Positions 1 to 7,370 of a stretch of 17,178 bases of DNA are shown in pieces. Made by a program: the position numbers and the translations under genes. Source of the DNA: Prolixibacteraceae bacterium (GTDB taxonomy: Bacteria > Bacteroidota > Bacteroidia > Bacteroidales > Prolixibacteraceae). The notes under the pieces were generated by a model. The model was not told the origin of the DNA, ran no database searches, and saw only the letters and a program-made list of their open reading frames with translations. The stretch lies in NCBI GenBank assembly GCA_007116765.1, contig SKHV01000014.1, positions 1 through 17,178 of the forward strand, in the 5' to 3' direction. The stretch's first letter is position 1, and the number at the start of each line of letters is the position of its first letter.

Positions 1-24
1 AAAACAACTCTCTATAATACAAGC

Positions 25-1212
25 ATGTTGATTTTACTGATATCTTTCCTATTTTTGAGTTGTCAAGACACCATAGTTCCACAAAAATGGGTGGGAACCT
101 GGAGTACAGCTCCTCAACTTGTTGAACCTCACAACATGCCTCCCGAGCCCGGGCTTAGCAACAATACTTTAAGGCAAGTGTTGCGCGTTTCGCTTGGAGG
201 TGACAGTTTGCGGGTATATTTTTCAAATCAATACGGAACAAGCCCTGTAAAAATGAACGAGGTGCAAATAGCTTTATCCGAAGGTGGAAGTTCAATTGCT
301 GAAAACTCAATACAAACCCTGACATTCAACGGAAATAAAACAGTTACCATGAAACCCGGCGAAACAACTGTTTCCGATGCCTTTGCATTCAAACTCGAAA
401 ACAGAAGCGATTTGGCACTTACTATACATTTTGGCGAAACCTCGTCGCAGGTAACCGGACATCCGGGGTCAAGAACAAGCTCGTACATAAACGAAGGAAA
501 TCATATTTCAGCTAAAAACCTTGAAAAAGCAATTAAAGCCGAACGTTGGTACATACTTACAGGTATCGACGTAAAAACTACTGAAGAAGCCGGTGCTGTA
601 GTAATAATAGGCAACTCCATTACCGACGGCAGAGGCTCGGGTACCGACAAGCAAAACCGTTGGCCCGATATTCTTTCAGAACAACTGCTCAATAACGAAT
701 TGACCAGTCAAGTAGCTCTACTTAACCAGGGCATTGGGGGTAATTGCGTACTCAAAAATTGCTTAGGCCCATCTGCAATCGACCGTTTCGAGCGCGATGT
801 GATAAGGCAAAGTGGCGTAAAGTGGCTCATCATTCTGCACGGAGTAAACGATTTGGGACAAACACGCGACAGCACCAACGCAATGCAAGTTGCAGAAAAT
901 TTAATTTCGGCTTACGAGTACATGATTGATGAAGCTCACAAAAACAACATTAAGGCTTACGGAGCCACTATTCTGCCCTTCGGAGAATCGTTTTACTACA
1001 CCGATTATCGTGAACTTGCACGAAACACCGTAAACAATTGGATTAGAGTAAGCGACCGCTTTGATGCCGTGATAGACTTCGACTTACTTATGAGAAACCC
1101 TGAAAATACGGCTACTTTATTGCCCGATGTGCATACAGGAGACTTCTTGCACCCTAACGAGTACGGATACCAACTCATGGGGCAGGCAATTGATTCCTCA
1201 CTTTTCGAATAA
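25..1212 (+). CDS. SGNH/GDSL-family esterase lipoprotein (XynE-like); true start may lie upstream of the window
   Basis: This is probably an extracytoplasmic carbohydrate or aryl esterase anchored as a lipoprotein. All SGNH blocks are visible: nucleophile Ser198 in GNSIT (196-200), the block II glycines in NQGIGGN (234-240), Asn275 in GVND, and the Asp373/His376 pair in DFLHP. Residues about 21-185 form an N-terminal beta-rich domain beginning KWVGTWSTAP, as in the XynE-like arylesterase/acylhydrolase subgroup. A lipobox (LFLSC) places the lipidated Cys at residue 13. The Met at base 25 gives a signal peptide with no positive charge. The frame is open to the window edge, adding KTTLYNTS, so the real start is probably just outside. 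The family assignment is strong; the substrate is unknown. Confidence 0.88.
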   Translation: MLILLISFLFLSCQDTIVPQKWVGTWSTAPQLVEPHNMPPEPGLSNNTLRQVLRVSLGGDSLRVYFSNQYGTSPVKMNEVQIALSEGGSSIAENSIQTLTFNGNKTVTMKPGETTVSDAFAFKLENRSDLALTIHFGETSSQVTGHPGSRTSSYINEGNHISAKNLEKAIKAERWYILTGIDVKTTEEAGAVVIIGNSITDGRGSGTDKQNRWPDILSEQLLNNELTSQVALLNQGIGGNCVLKNCLGPSAIDRFERDVIRQSGVKWLIILHGVNDLGQTRDSTNAMQVAENLISAYEYMIDEAHKNNIKAYGATILPFGESFYYTDYRELARNTVNNWIRVSDRFDAVIDFDLLMRNPENTATLLPDVHTGDFLHPNEYGYQLMGQAIDSSLFE

Positions 1213-1248
1213 ACGGCAAATTGAACTTACTCGAATAAATAGCGTTAG

Positions 1249-1281
1249 TTGTTAAAATAGTTTTCGTTTTAAGTGAATTTG
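1249..1281 (+). promoter_or_regulatory. possible Bacteroidota-type promoter for the oxidoreductase-menCE cluster
   Basis: A TTG at 1249-1251 lies 22 nt before TGAATTTG (1274-1281), which has one mismatch to the -7 consensus TAnnTTTG. The ATG follows 16 nt later, giving a very short leader. The match is imperfect, so this is only a candidate. Confidence 0.3.
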
Positions 1282-1297
1282 ACACAAAAAAGACAAT

Positions 1298-2287
1298 ATG
1301 AAAATACGTTGGGGAATATTAAGTACAGCCAACATTGGCTTGCAGAAAGTGATACCGGCCATACAAATGGCATCAAACTGCAAAGTAGTGGCCATCGCAT
1401 CGCGCGACGAAGAGAAAGCCCAAAAAGCAGCCTCCGATTTGGGCATTCCCAAATATTTTTCTTCTTACGAAGATTTACTAGCCGACCCAGAAATTGATGC
1501 AATATACAATCCGCTACCCAATAACCTGCATGTTATATGGTCGCTTAAAGCTCTCGAAGCCGGAAAACATGTATTGTGCGAAAAGCCCATTGGAAAGAAC
1601 ACCGAAGAGGCACAAACACTCATTCAACAAAGTGCAAATTACCCGCACCTGAAAATAATGGAAGCCTTTATGTACCGCTTCCATCCGCAATGGGAAAAAA
1701 CCATACAGCTTATTGAGGCAGGAAAAATTGGAGAAGTTAAAGCTATTCAGTCTTTCTTTTCATATTTCAACATACAACCCGACAACATACGCAACCAATT
1801 AGATACCGGGGGCGGTGCGCTAATGGACATAGGGTGCTATTGCATTCAGTTTGCACGCTATATACTAAAAGCTGAACCCCTGAGGGTGATGAGCCTTGTA
1901 AACCGCGACCCGGTAATGAAAATCGACCATACCACCTCGGGAATGCTCGATTTTGGGAACGGCAAATCTGCATCGTTTACCTGTTCTACTCAACTTCATC
2001 CCTTTCAACGTTTGCAAATAAACGGTACCGAAGGACGAATAGAAATTGAAATTCCGGTGAATGCCCCACCCGATCGTATGCTGAAAATAAGCCTTTTTAG
2101 GCAAGAGCAAAGTAAAGAAATGTTTATTGGCCCAGCCGACCAATACACACTTCAAGCCGAAGCATTTGCAAATTCAATTATTAATAATATTGAGGTTCCT
2201 ACGCCATTAAACGATGCAATGCAAAACATGACCGTGATTGACGCTTTGTTTGAAAGCGAAAAAACCAACAGCTGGATAAAAATATAA
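1298..2287 (+). CDS. Gfo/Idh/MocA family NAD(P)-dependent oxidoreductase
   Basis: This is a cytoplasmic dehydrogenase of the glucose-fructose oxidoreductase / inositol dehydrogenase fold, acting on a sugar or cyclic polyol. The N-terminal Rossmann domain shows the glycine motif GILSTANIG (6-14). The family EKP signature is at 95-97. The substrate-domain segment GGGALMDIGCYCI (171-183) carries the usual catalytic-region Asp177 and Tyr181. At 329 aa it has normal family length and resembles the dihydrodiol / xylose dehydrogenase branch. Only 2 nt separate its stop from menC, so the two are probably co-transcribed, although no role in menaquinone synthesis is known for the family. The substrate cannot be assigned from sequence. 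Confidence 0.88.
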   Translation: MKIRWGILSTANIGLQKVIPAIQMASNCKVVAIASRDEEKAQKAASDLGIPKYFSSYEDLLADPEIDAIYNPLPNNLHVIWSLKALEAGKHVLCEKPIGKNTEEAQTLIQQSANYPHLKIMEAFMYRFHPQWEKTIQLIEAGKIGEVKAIQSFFSYFNIQPDNIRNQLDTGGGALMDIGCYCIQFARYILKAEPLRVMSLVNRDPVMKIDHTTSGMLDFGNGKSASFTCSTQLHPFQRLQINGTEGRIEIEIPVNAPPDRMLKISLFRQEQSKEMFIGPADQYTLQAEAFANSIINNIEVPTPLNDAMQNMTVIDALFESEKTNSWIKI

Positions 2288-2289
2288 AA

Positions 2290-3339
2290 ATGCAATTTTC
2301 GGCTTCGTATAAAAAATACACCTTGCAATTTAAACGCCCCGCAGGCACTTCGCGAGGTATTTATAATTCGAAGGAAAGTTGGTTCATTTTCCTTTCACAA
2401 AACAATAAAACAGGTGTGGGTGAATGCTCGCTGCTCAAAGGGCTTAGTATTGACGACAGTCCCGATTTTGAAATAAAACTCAACGAAATTTGTCAAAGCA
2501 TCAATGCCGGCATTTTCAACTTCGATGAGCCATTGCACCGCTTCCCATCAATTCAATTTGGGCTCGAAACGGCCTTACTTGATTTGCAGCATGGAGGAAA
2601 TCACCTAATTTTCCCTTCCGATTTTACAAGCGGTAAAAGAAGCATCACTACCAACGGCCTTATTTGGATGGGCTCTTCAGAATTTATGAACCAACAAATT
2701 GCTGAAAAAATTGAACAAGGATTTTCCTGCATCAAACTCAAAGTTGGTGCTGCGGATTGGGAAACCGAAAAAGCCATAATTGAAGCATTGCGCAGCAAGT
2801 TCTCAGCAAAACAACTTACCATTAGGGTTGATGCAAACGGAGCCTATAGCCCTGAGCAAGCTGAAAATATAATGCAACAACTTGTCTCACTCAACGTACA
2901 CTCCATTGAACAGCCCATTGCTGCCGGCAATTGGGATAAAATGCACCAGCTATGCACCACAAGTCCATTGGCCATAGCACTCGACGAAGAATTGATTGGC
3001 ATTTATCCCACTGAAAAAAAAATACAGCTGCTAGAAACCATTAAACCCAAGTATCTAATATTGAAGCCCGGCTTATTGGGCGGGTTTTCTTCATCGGACG
3101 AATGGATTGAACTGGCTAAGCGTTTAAACATAAGGTGGTGGGCCACATCGGCTCTCGAATCGAATATTGGTCTCAATGCAATAGCCCAATGGACGGCCAC
3201 TAAAAATAACCCGCTTCCACAGGGACTTGGCACCGGTATGCTTTATACCAACAATATCGATTCGCCGCTTTACTTAAATGGCGAAAATTTATTGTACAAC
3301 ACCCAAAAAAAATGGGGCGAAATAAACGGTGATGAATAA
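2290..3339 (+). CDS. menC: o-succinylbenzoate synthase (MenC)
   Basis: This enolase-superfamily enzyme dehydrates SHCHC to o-succinylbenzoate in menaquinone synthesis. The catalytic set is complete. The KxK motif is at Lys149/Lys151 in CIKLKVG. The metal ligands are Asp181 (RVDANG), Glu207 (SIEQP) and Asp232 (ALDEE), and the second catalytic Lys259 is in LILKPG. The capping domain occupies roughly residues 1-110 and the barrel the rest. The 349-aa length suits the Bacteroidota form. It starts 2 nt after the oxidoreductase stop, and its end overlaps the start of menE. The other superfamily options (muconate cycloisomerase, dipeptide epimerase) are made unlikely by the adjacent menE. Confidence 0.9.
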   Translation: MQFSASYKKYTLQFKRPAGTSRGIYNSKESWFIFLSQNNKTGVGECSLLKGLSIDDSPDFEIKLNEICQSINAGIFNFDEPLHRFPSIQFGLETALLDLQHGGNHLIFPSDFTSGKRSITTNGLIWMGSSEFMNQQIAEKIEQGFSCIKLKVGAADWETEKAIIEALRSKFSAKQLTIRVDANGAYSPEQAENIMQQLVSLNVHSIEQPIAAGNWDKMHQLCTTSPLAIALDEELIGIYPTEKKIQLLETIKPKYLILKPGLLGGFSSSDEWIELAKRLNIRWWATSALESNIGLNAIAQWTATKNNPLPQGLGTGMLYTNNIDSPLYLNGENLLYNTQKKWGEINGDE

Positions 3340-4393
3340 GCCCAAAATAAATATCAACAACAGGCTACATAGCATCAATGATATTGAGGCTATTTATTCA
3401 TCTCCGGAAACAGCTCAGTGGGAGAAAGATATTTGCAGTTTCATTTTCGAATGGTTTAACAAGAACAATTACATAGAGCAAAAAACATCGGGCAGTACGG
3501 GCACCCCTAAAACCCTAAAGCTGAAAAAAACGGCTATGCTGGCCTCGGCACAAAAAACACTGGAATTTTTCAAGCTGAAAAAAGGCGAAAAGGTGCTACT
3601 TTGTTTGCCAGCGCATTACATTGCCGGCAAAATGATGATGGTACGCGCTATTGCCGGTAATCTTAATCTCATTATCGCTAAGCCCGAAGGAATACCCGAA
3701 ATTCCTCCTTCCACAATTAGCTTTGCCGCAATGGTTCCCATCCAATTGCATAAACTCATTGAAAACAATTGCAATTTTAGCAACATCGAAAACCTTATTG
3801 TAGGCGGAGCAGCAGTTGACGATAGCCTTTTGACAAAATTAAAAGCACTCAGCACCAACGTTTATGCAACCTACGGTATGACTGAAACCTGTTCGCATAT
3901 TGCGCTGCAAAAACTCAATGGAACAAAACCCGACCCGTACTTTCGGCTGCTCAACGGGTTCTCCATTACAACAAACAGTTCAGGCTGTTTGGTAATTGAT
4001 GCACCTGAGTTTTCTGAAAAACCCATTGAAACTACCGATTTGGTAGATATAGTTTCCCCACATGAATTCCGCTGGCTTGGCCGTGCCGACAATATCATAA
4101 ACAGCGGAGGCATTAAAATTTTACCCGAACAACTGGAACATGATATTTCTGAAATCATTCAATGCGAATGCCTTGTGGCGGGGATACCGGATACTGTTCT
4201 TGGCCAAAAAATAATACTGATTATTGAAAAAACTACCAATGAAGATATTAATGAAACATTTAAAAAAATAAAATCGAAAATAGAAAAACACCGTGCGCCT
4301 AAAGAAATATTCGAAATCGAAAATTTCGTACGCAATGAATCAATGAAAATTGACCGAAAAAAAACTATTGAAATATTATTCGATAAAGTGTAA
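3332..4393 (+). CDS. menE: o-succinylbenzoate-CoA ligase (MenE), compact form
   Basis: This ANL-superfamily adenylating enzyme activates o-succinylbenzoate to its CoA thioester, the step after MenC. Numbered from the ATG at 3332, the ATP-binding loop TSGSTGTPK is at 52-60 and the A5 motif YGMTET at 181-186. The hinge region GRADNIINSGG is at 250-260, and the C-terminal catalytic Lys is probably Lys339 in ESMKIDR. At 353 aa it is about 100 residues shorter than E. coli MenE, lacking much of the N-terminal subdomain; such short MenE proteins are usual in Bacteroidota. A GTG at 3329 adds one residue, but ATG is preferred. The start overlaps the menC stop by 8 nt, which indicates translational coupling. 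Confidence 0.88.
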   Translation: MNKPKININNRLHSINDIEAIYSSPETAQWEKDICSFIFEWFNKNNYIEQKTSGSTGTPKTLKLKKTAMLASAQKTLEFFKLKKGEKVLLCLPAHYIAGKMMMVRAIAGNLNLIIAKPEGIPEIPPSTISFAAMVPIQLHKLIENNCNFSNIENLIVGGAAVDDSLLTKLKALSTNVYATYGMTETCSHIALQKLNGTKPDPYFRLLNGFSITTNSSGCLVIDAPEFSEKPIETTDLVDIVSPHEFRWLGRADNIINSGGIKILPEQLEHDISEIIQCECLVAGIPDTVLGQKIILIIEKTTNEDINETFKKIKSKIEKHRAPKEIFEIENFVRNESMKIDRKKTIEILFDKV

Positions 4394-4442
4394 TTTAGCC
4401 ATATATTGAGATGCTTATAAATTAATCTGGTAAAAAACAATC

Positions 4443-5222
4443 ATGAACAAAACCGCTTATTTAATTATTTTATTTTTTGCGTTTATCGGTTGCCGGGTAC
4501 ACCAAGCTCCGGTATATCCTTCGCATACAAGTCAAAACTCGCTCGATTGGGCCGGCACTTATAAAAATATTATGCCTTGTGCCGACTGTGAAGGAATCGA
4601 CACCGAGCTTACCATTGAATACGACAACAGCTACATTTTGCGTACGAAATACCTTGGGAAAGACAGCGGGAACGTGTTTACTTCAAATGGTAATTTTGAA
4701 TGGAACAGCAAAGGCAATACTATTACGCTAAAGAATGAACACGAAAATTCAGTCAAGCAGTATTTCGTAGGCGAAAACTACATCGCGCAGCTCGACATGA
4801 AAGGAGCACGAATTACAGGCGATTTGGCTGAAATGTATATTCTACACAAACAAGTGGCAAAACCGCTTGAAAGCGAGCTAAGCAACAAACACTGGGAGCT
4901 GACACACTTATACGACGCTGCAATTGACAAAAGCCTGCTTTCATCACTTCCTTTCTTGCTTTTCAATGCAAATGAAGGCCGAATCAACGGGAATTCAGGA
5001 TGTAACATTATCAACGGCAAATATTATCTTGAAAACGAAAACACAATACGATTTTCAAATGTGGCAAGCACTCGAATGCAGTGTGGCCACATGCAAGTTG
5101 AAGCCGACATGCATAAAATGCTAAAAAGCACCTTGAACTACAAAGTAAATGCCGACACTTTAACTTTCCACTCAAGCAATACCCAAAATCATGTAGCCAC
5201 ATTTATTTTACAGAATAAGTAA
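4443..5222 (+). CDS. NlpE-N / META two-domain lipoprotein
   Basis: This is an envelope lipoprotein with a signal peptide ending in FIGC (lipid-attachment Cys17). Residues about 34-136 match the NlpE N-terminal domain: GTYKNIMPCADCEGI, including the CxxC pair Cys46/Cys49, followed by a beta-barrel pattern. Residues about 146-257 match a META (HslJ-like) domain: HWELTHL, then GRINGNSGCN (Cys187) and ASTRMQCG (Cys214), which could form a disulfide. NlpE in enterobacteria senses copper and surface or lipoprotein stress, while META domains occur in stress-related lipoproteins. A stress or quality-control role here is inference. The MGMT-like gene begins 10 nt downstream, so the two are probably one transcript. 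Confidence 0.85.
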   Translation: MNKTAYLIILFFAFIGCRVHQAPVYPSHTSQNSLDWAGTYKNIMPCADCEGIDTELTIEYDNSYILRTKYLGKDSGNVFTSNGNFEWNSKGNTITLKNEHENSVKQYFVGENYIAQLDMKGARITGDLAEMYILHKQVAKPLESELSNKHWELTHLYDAAIDKSLLSSLPFLLFNANEGRINGNSGCNIINGKYYLENENTIRFSNVASTRMQCGHMQVEADMHKMLKSTLNYKVNADTLTFHSSNTQNHVATFILQNK

Positions 5223-5232
5223 TAAACCTTAA

Positions 5233-5577
5233 ATGGCCACAAACACCGATTTTTTCGACAGAGTTTTCGAAGTAGTGAAGCAAATACCTACAGGCAGAGT
5301 GACCAGCTACGGAGCAATAGCATCATACTTAGGTAGCCGCCAATCGGCAAGAGTAGTGGGTTGGGCAATGAATGCTTCACACGCCTTACCTGAGTATATT
5401 CCGGCTCACCGTGTAGTAAACCGAAACGGCATGCTAAGCGGAAAGAATTTTTTTGGAGGTTCAAACATAATGCAGGAACTACTTGAAAGTGAAGGGATGG
5501 TAATTGAGGATGATTTAATCGCGAATTTCAAACAACATTTTTGGGATCCCTCCATTGAACTCAACAATAAAGACTAA
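5233..5577 (+). CDS. MGMT-fold alkyltransferase-like protein (ATL) with PAHRV motif
   Basis: This is a single-domain homologue of the DNA-binding domain of O6-alkylguanine-DNA alkyltransferase. The fold markers are present: PTGRVTSYGAIA (19-30, with Tyr26), the arginine-finger region SARVVGWAMN (38-47, Arg40) and the active-site loop IPAHRVVNRNG (56-66). The methyl-accepting Cys of PCHRV is Ala58, so direct repair by methyl transfer is not possible. ATL proteins (E. coli and fission yeast forms have PWHRV) bind alkylated guanine and hand lesions to nucleotide-excision repair. I recall an Ala-type ATL described in Thermus. Length (114 aa) fits ATL proteins. It follows the NlpE/META gene closely. 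Confidence 0.87.
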   Translation: MATNTDFFDRVFEVVKQIPTGRVTSYGAIASYLGSRQSARVVGWAMNASHALPEYIPAHRVVNRNGMLSGKNFFGGSNIMQELLESEGMVIEDDLIANFKQHFWDPSIELNNKD

Positions 5578-5581
5578 TTCG

Positions 5582-5612
5582 TCTGCTTTTTGACTCTAAT
5601 TTTATAACTTTG
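5582..5612 (+). promoter_or_regulatory. promoter of mrp; perfect -7 element decides the start codon
   Basis: TAACTTTG at 5605-5612 is an exact match to the Bacteroidota -7 consensus TAnnTTTG. The -33 box is weak (TCTG at 5582-5585 at about the right distance; TTTG at 5589-5592 is too close). Transcription would begin near 5618-5622. That is downstream of the TTG at 5610 and upstream of the ATG at 5637, so the ATG is the likely start. Confidence 0.55.
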
Positions 5613-5636
5613 CATATTAAACAAATACAAAACTCA

Positions 5637-6734
5637 ATGGTAATTCAACCTAAAGACATAACAGAAGTCCTGCGCAGTGTAAACATGCCGGGTAGCCACG
5701 AGAATATTGTTGACCTGGATATGGTGCAACAAATTCGTATCGAAGGCAAAAAAGTGAGCTTCACTTTAGTTTTTCAGCGCTCAAACGACCCCAACATACC
5801 CATAGTAAAATCGCTTTGCGTACAAGCCATTTGGAAAACACTTGGCCGCGAGGTTGAAATAGCCGGAAACATCACCGCACGTTCGATACACGACATGCAA
5901 CGCCCAATTTTGCCCGGAGTTAAAAATATAATCGCAATTGCATCGGGCAAAGGTGGAGTGGGTAAATCAACCGTATCGTCGAACCTAGCAGTAGCCCTTG
6001 CAAAAACCGGTGCTTCGGTGGGATTAATCGATGCCGACATATATGGCCCGTCAATACCCATTATGTTTGGCGAAGAAAACTCAAAGCCTATGGGCGAAAA
6101 GGTTGACAACCGCGACATGATAGTGCCCATAGAAAAATATGGGGTAAAGATTCTTTCCATTGGATTCTTCATCAAACAAAACGATGCCTTAGTGTGGCGC
6201 GGGCCCATGGCTTCGAACGCGCTAAAACAACTTATTTCCGACGCAATTTGGGGCAGTCTCGATTATTTGCTCATTGATTTGCCCCCGGGAACCAGCGACA
6301 TACACCTCACGCTTATGCAAACCGTTCCGGTTTCAGGAGCAATAATTGTAAGCACTCCACAAAACGTGGCACTGGCCGATGTAATACGTGGAGTAAATAT
6401 GTTCAAAGGAAAATCGGTTGATGTACCCGTATTGGGCTTAATTGAAAACATGGCATGGTTTACTCCCGAAGAACTTCCCGAAAAAAAATATTACATTTTC
6501 GGAAAAGAAGGCGGTAAAAAAATGGCTGAAGAACTGCAAATTCCATTCATTGGTGAAATTCCTATTGTTCAGAGCATTCGCGAAGGTGGCGATAGCGGCA
6601 TTCCCGAAGCAGTCAATTCAGAAACAATAATTGGTAAAGCTTTCGCCAATATAGCCAATAGTGTTATTGAGCAAATTAAGATAAGAAACAATGAGCTTCC
6701 GCCTTCCGAAAAAATAAAAGTTACACGCAAATAA
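5637..6734 (+). CDS. mrp: Mrp/NBP35-type P-loop ATPase, Fe-S cluster carrier
   Basis: This is a cytoplasmic ATPase of the Mrp/ApbC family, which carries and delivers iron-sulfur clusters. Numbered from the ATG at 5637 (365 aa), residues about 1-85 form a MIP18/DUF59-type domain. The deviant Walker A GKGGVGKST is at 104-112, the switch segment DADIYGPS begins near 132, and LIDLPPGT holds the second Asp (214). The region after IENMAWF (269-275) normally carries the cluster-binding CPxC pair, but here it reads TPEELPEKKYYIFG with no Cys. From memory this is usual for Bacteroidota Mrp proteins. A TTG 27 nt upstream is in frame but overlaps the promoter -7 box, so it is rejected as the start. Confidence 0.9.
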   Translation: MVIQPKDITEVLRSVNMPGSHENIVDLDMVQQIRIEGKKVSFTLVFQRSNDPNIPIVKSLCVQAIWKTLGREVEIAGNITARSIHDMQRPILPGVKNIIAIASGKGGVGKSTVSSNLAVALAKTGASVGLIDADIYGPSIPIMFGEENSKPMGEKVDNRDMIVPIEKYGVKILSIGFFIKQNDALVWRGPMASNALKQLISDAIWGSLDYLLIDLPPGTSDIHLTLMQTVPVSGAIIVSTPQNVALADVIRGVNMFKGKSVDVPVLGLIENMAWFTPEELPEKKYYIFGKEGGKKMAEELQIPFIGEIPIVQSIREGGDSGIPEAVNSETIIGKAFANIANSVIEQIKIRNNELPPSEKIKVTRK

Positions 6735-6758
6735 AAAAATACATTTAAAAAAACAGAT

Positions 6759-6794
6759 TTTGCTTTTACTTCTGCTTAATATTCAATAGATTTG
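6759..6794 (+). promoter_or_regulatory. probable promoter of the RRM protein gene
   Basis: TAGATTTG at 6787-6794 is an exact TAnnTTTG -7 element. A TTTG at 6759-6762 lies 24 nt upstream, slightly longer than the usual spacing of about 19-22. It is the best promoter match in the 169-nt gap after mrp. Confidence 0.45.
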
Positions 6795-6903
6795 CTTAGA
6801 AAGATTTTGTTTAGTATTCAACATTTCAGTGTATTGCCAGAATTGTTACGCTTCACAACTTCTAAAAATGTAGAATTATTCAATTTTTATTAATTAATTT
6901 TTT
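6795..6903 (+). other. long AT-rich leader of the RRM protein gene
   Basis: If the promoter at 6787-6794 is used, the mRNA has a leader of about 100 nt with no open reading frame worth noting. It includes a small hairpin (TTCTA at 6860-6864 pairing with TAGAA at 6871-6875) and a very AT-rich run directly before the ATG. Bacterial RNA-binding and cold-shock genes often have regulatory leaders of this kind; regulation here is inference. Confidence 0.35.
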
Positions 6904-7332
6904 ATGGACATTTTTGTAGCAAAACTTAACTCCGACACCACTGCCGAGCAACTCACGGAGTTATTCAGCCAATTCGGCACAGTATCTTCCAGTAAAGTGA
7001 TTATGGATCGTGATACCGGCACCTCTAAAGGTTATGGTTTCGTAGAAATGGAAGACGAAACAGAAGGCTCGTCGGCCATTGAGCAATTGAATGAAACAGA
7101 GTTCATGGGAAACATGATTGTGGCTAAAAAGTCAGAACCACGTGCTCAGGAACGACGCTCGTTTGACCGCCGACCCTCAGGTGGAGGTGGTGGCGGCTAT
7201 GGCCGCAGACCCGATTCAAGCCGGGGCAGATACGACCAAAATCGCGGACGCGATGGTGGTGGAGGTGATCGCAGATCGTTTAACCGTGACAGAGACAAAG
7301 ACAGGGACAGAGGTTACAACAGATACGACTAA
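6904..7332 (+). CDS. single-RRM RNA-binding protein with Gly/Arg-rich tail
   Basis: This is a small cytoplasmic RNA-binding protein. One RNA recognition motif spans about residues 1-76, with RNP2 IFVAKL (3-8) and RNP1 KGYGFVEM (42-49). The aromatic residues at the RNA face are Phe4, Tyr44 and Phe46. Residues 80-142 are low-complexity: RRSFDRRPS, a run of six glycines, then many RG, DR and RD dipeptides ending RGYNRYD, resembling eukaryotic RGG tails. Bacteroidota commonly encode such RRM proteins (the Rbp group, one of which affects polysaccharide-use genes in Bacteroides). The tail probably gives non-specific RNA binding or self-association. The gene is monocistronic and ends at a strong hairpin terminator. 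Confidence 0.92.
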   Translation: MDIFVAKLNSDTTAEQLTELFSQFGTVSSSKVIMDRDTGTSKGYGFVEMEDETEGSSAIEQLNETEFMGNMIVAKKSEPRAQERRSFDRRPSGGGGGGYGRRPDSSRGRYDQNRGRDGGGGDRRSFNRDRDKDRDRGYNRYD

Positions 7333-7370
7333 ATAAAAAAAGCAGGATAAATTTCCTGCTTTTTTTATTT
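7331..7370. terminator. bidirectional intrinsic terminator, 17-bp perfect stem
   Basis: Positions 7331-7347 and 7354-7370 are perfect reverse complements around a 6-nt loop. The GC core is GCAGGA/TCCTGC, extended by A and T tracts that supply a U-run in both directions. The arms overlap the TAA stop of the RRM gene (7330-7332) and contain the stop of the converging minus-strand gene (7365-7367). Confidence 0.92.

Noticed and set aside
3329..3331. GTG start for MenE one codon upstream of the ATG
   Set aside because: It adds a single residue, and ATG at 3332 is the stronger codon; the difference is immaterial.
5610..5636. TTG start for Mrp at 5610
   Set aside because: The TTG is part of the perfect -7 promoter box (5605-5612), so it would not be in the mRNA.
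5774..6208. 144-codon open frame on the minus strand
   Set aside because: It is fully antisense to the conserved ATPase core of mrp, and its protein is rich in Pro, Ser and Met without domain motifs.
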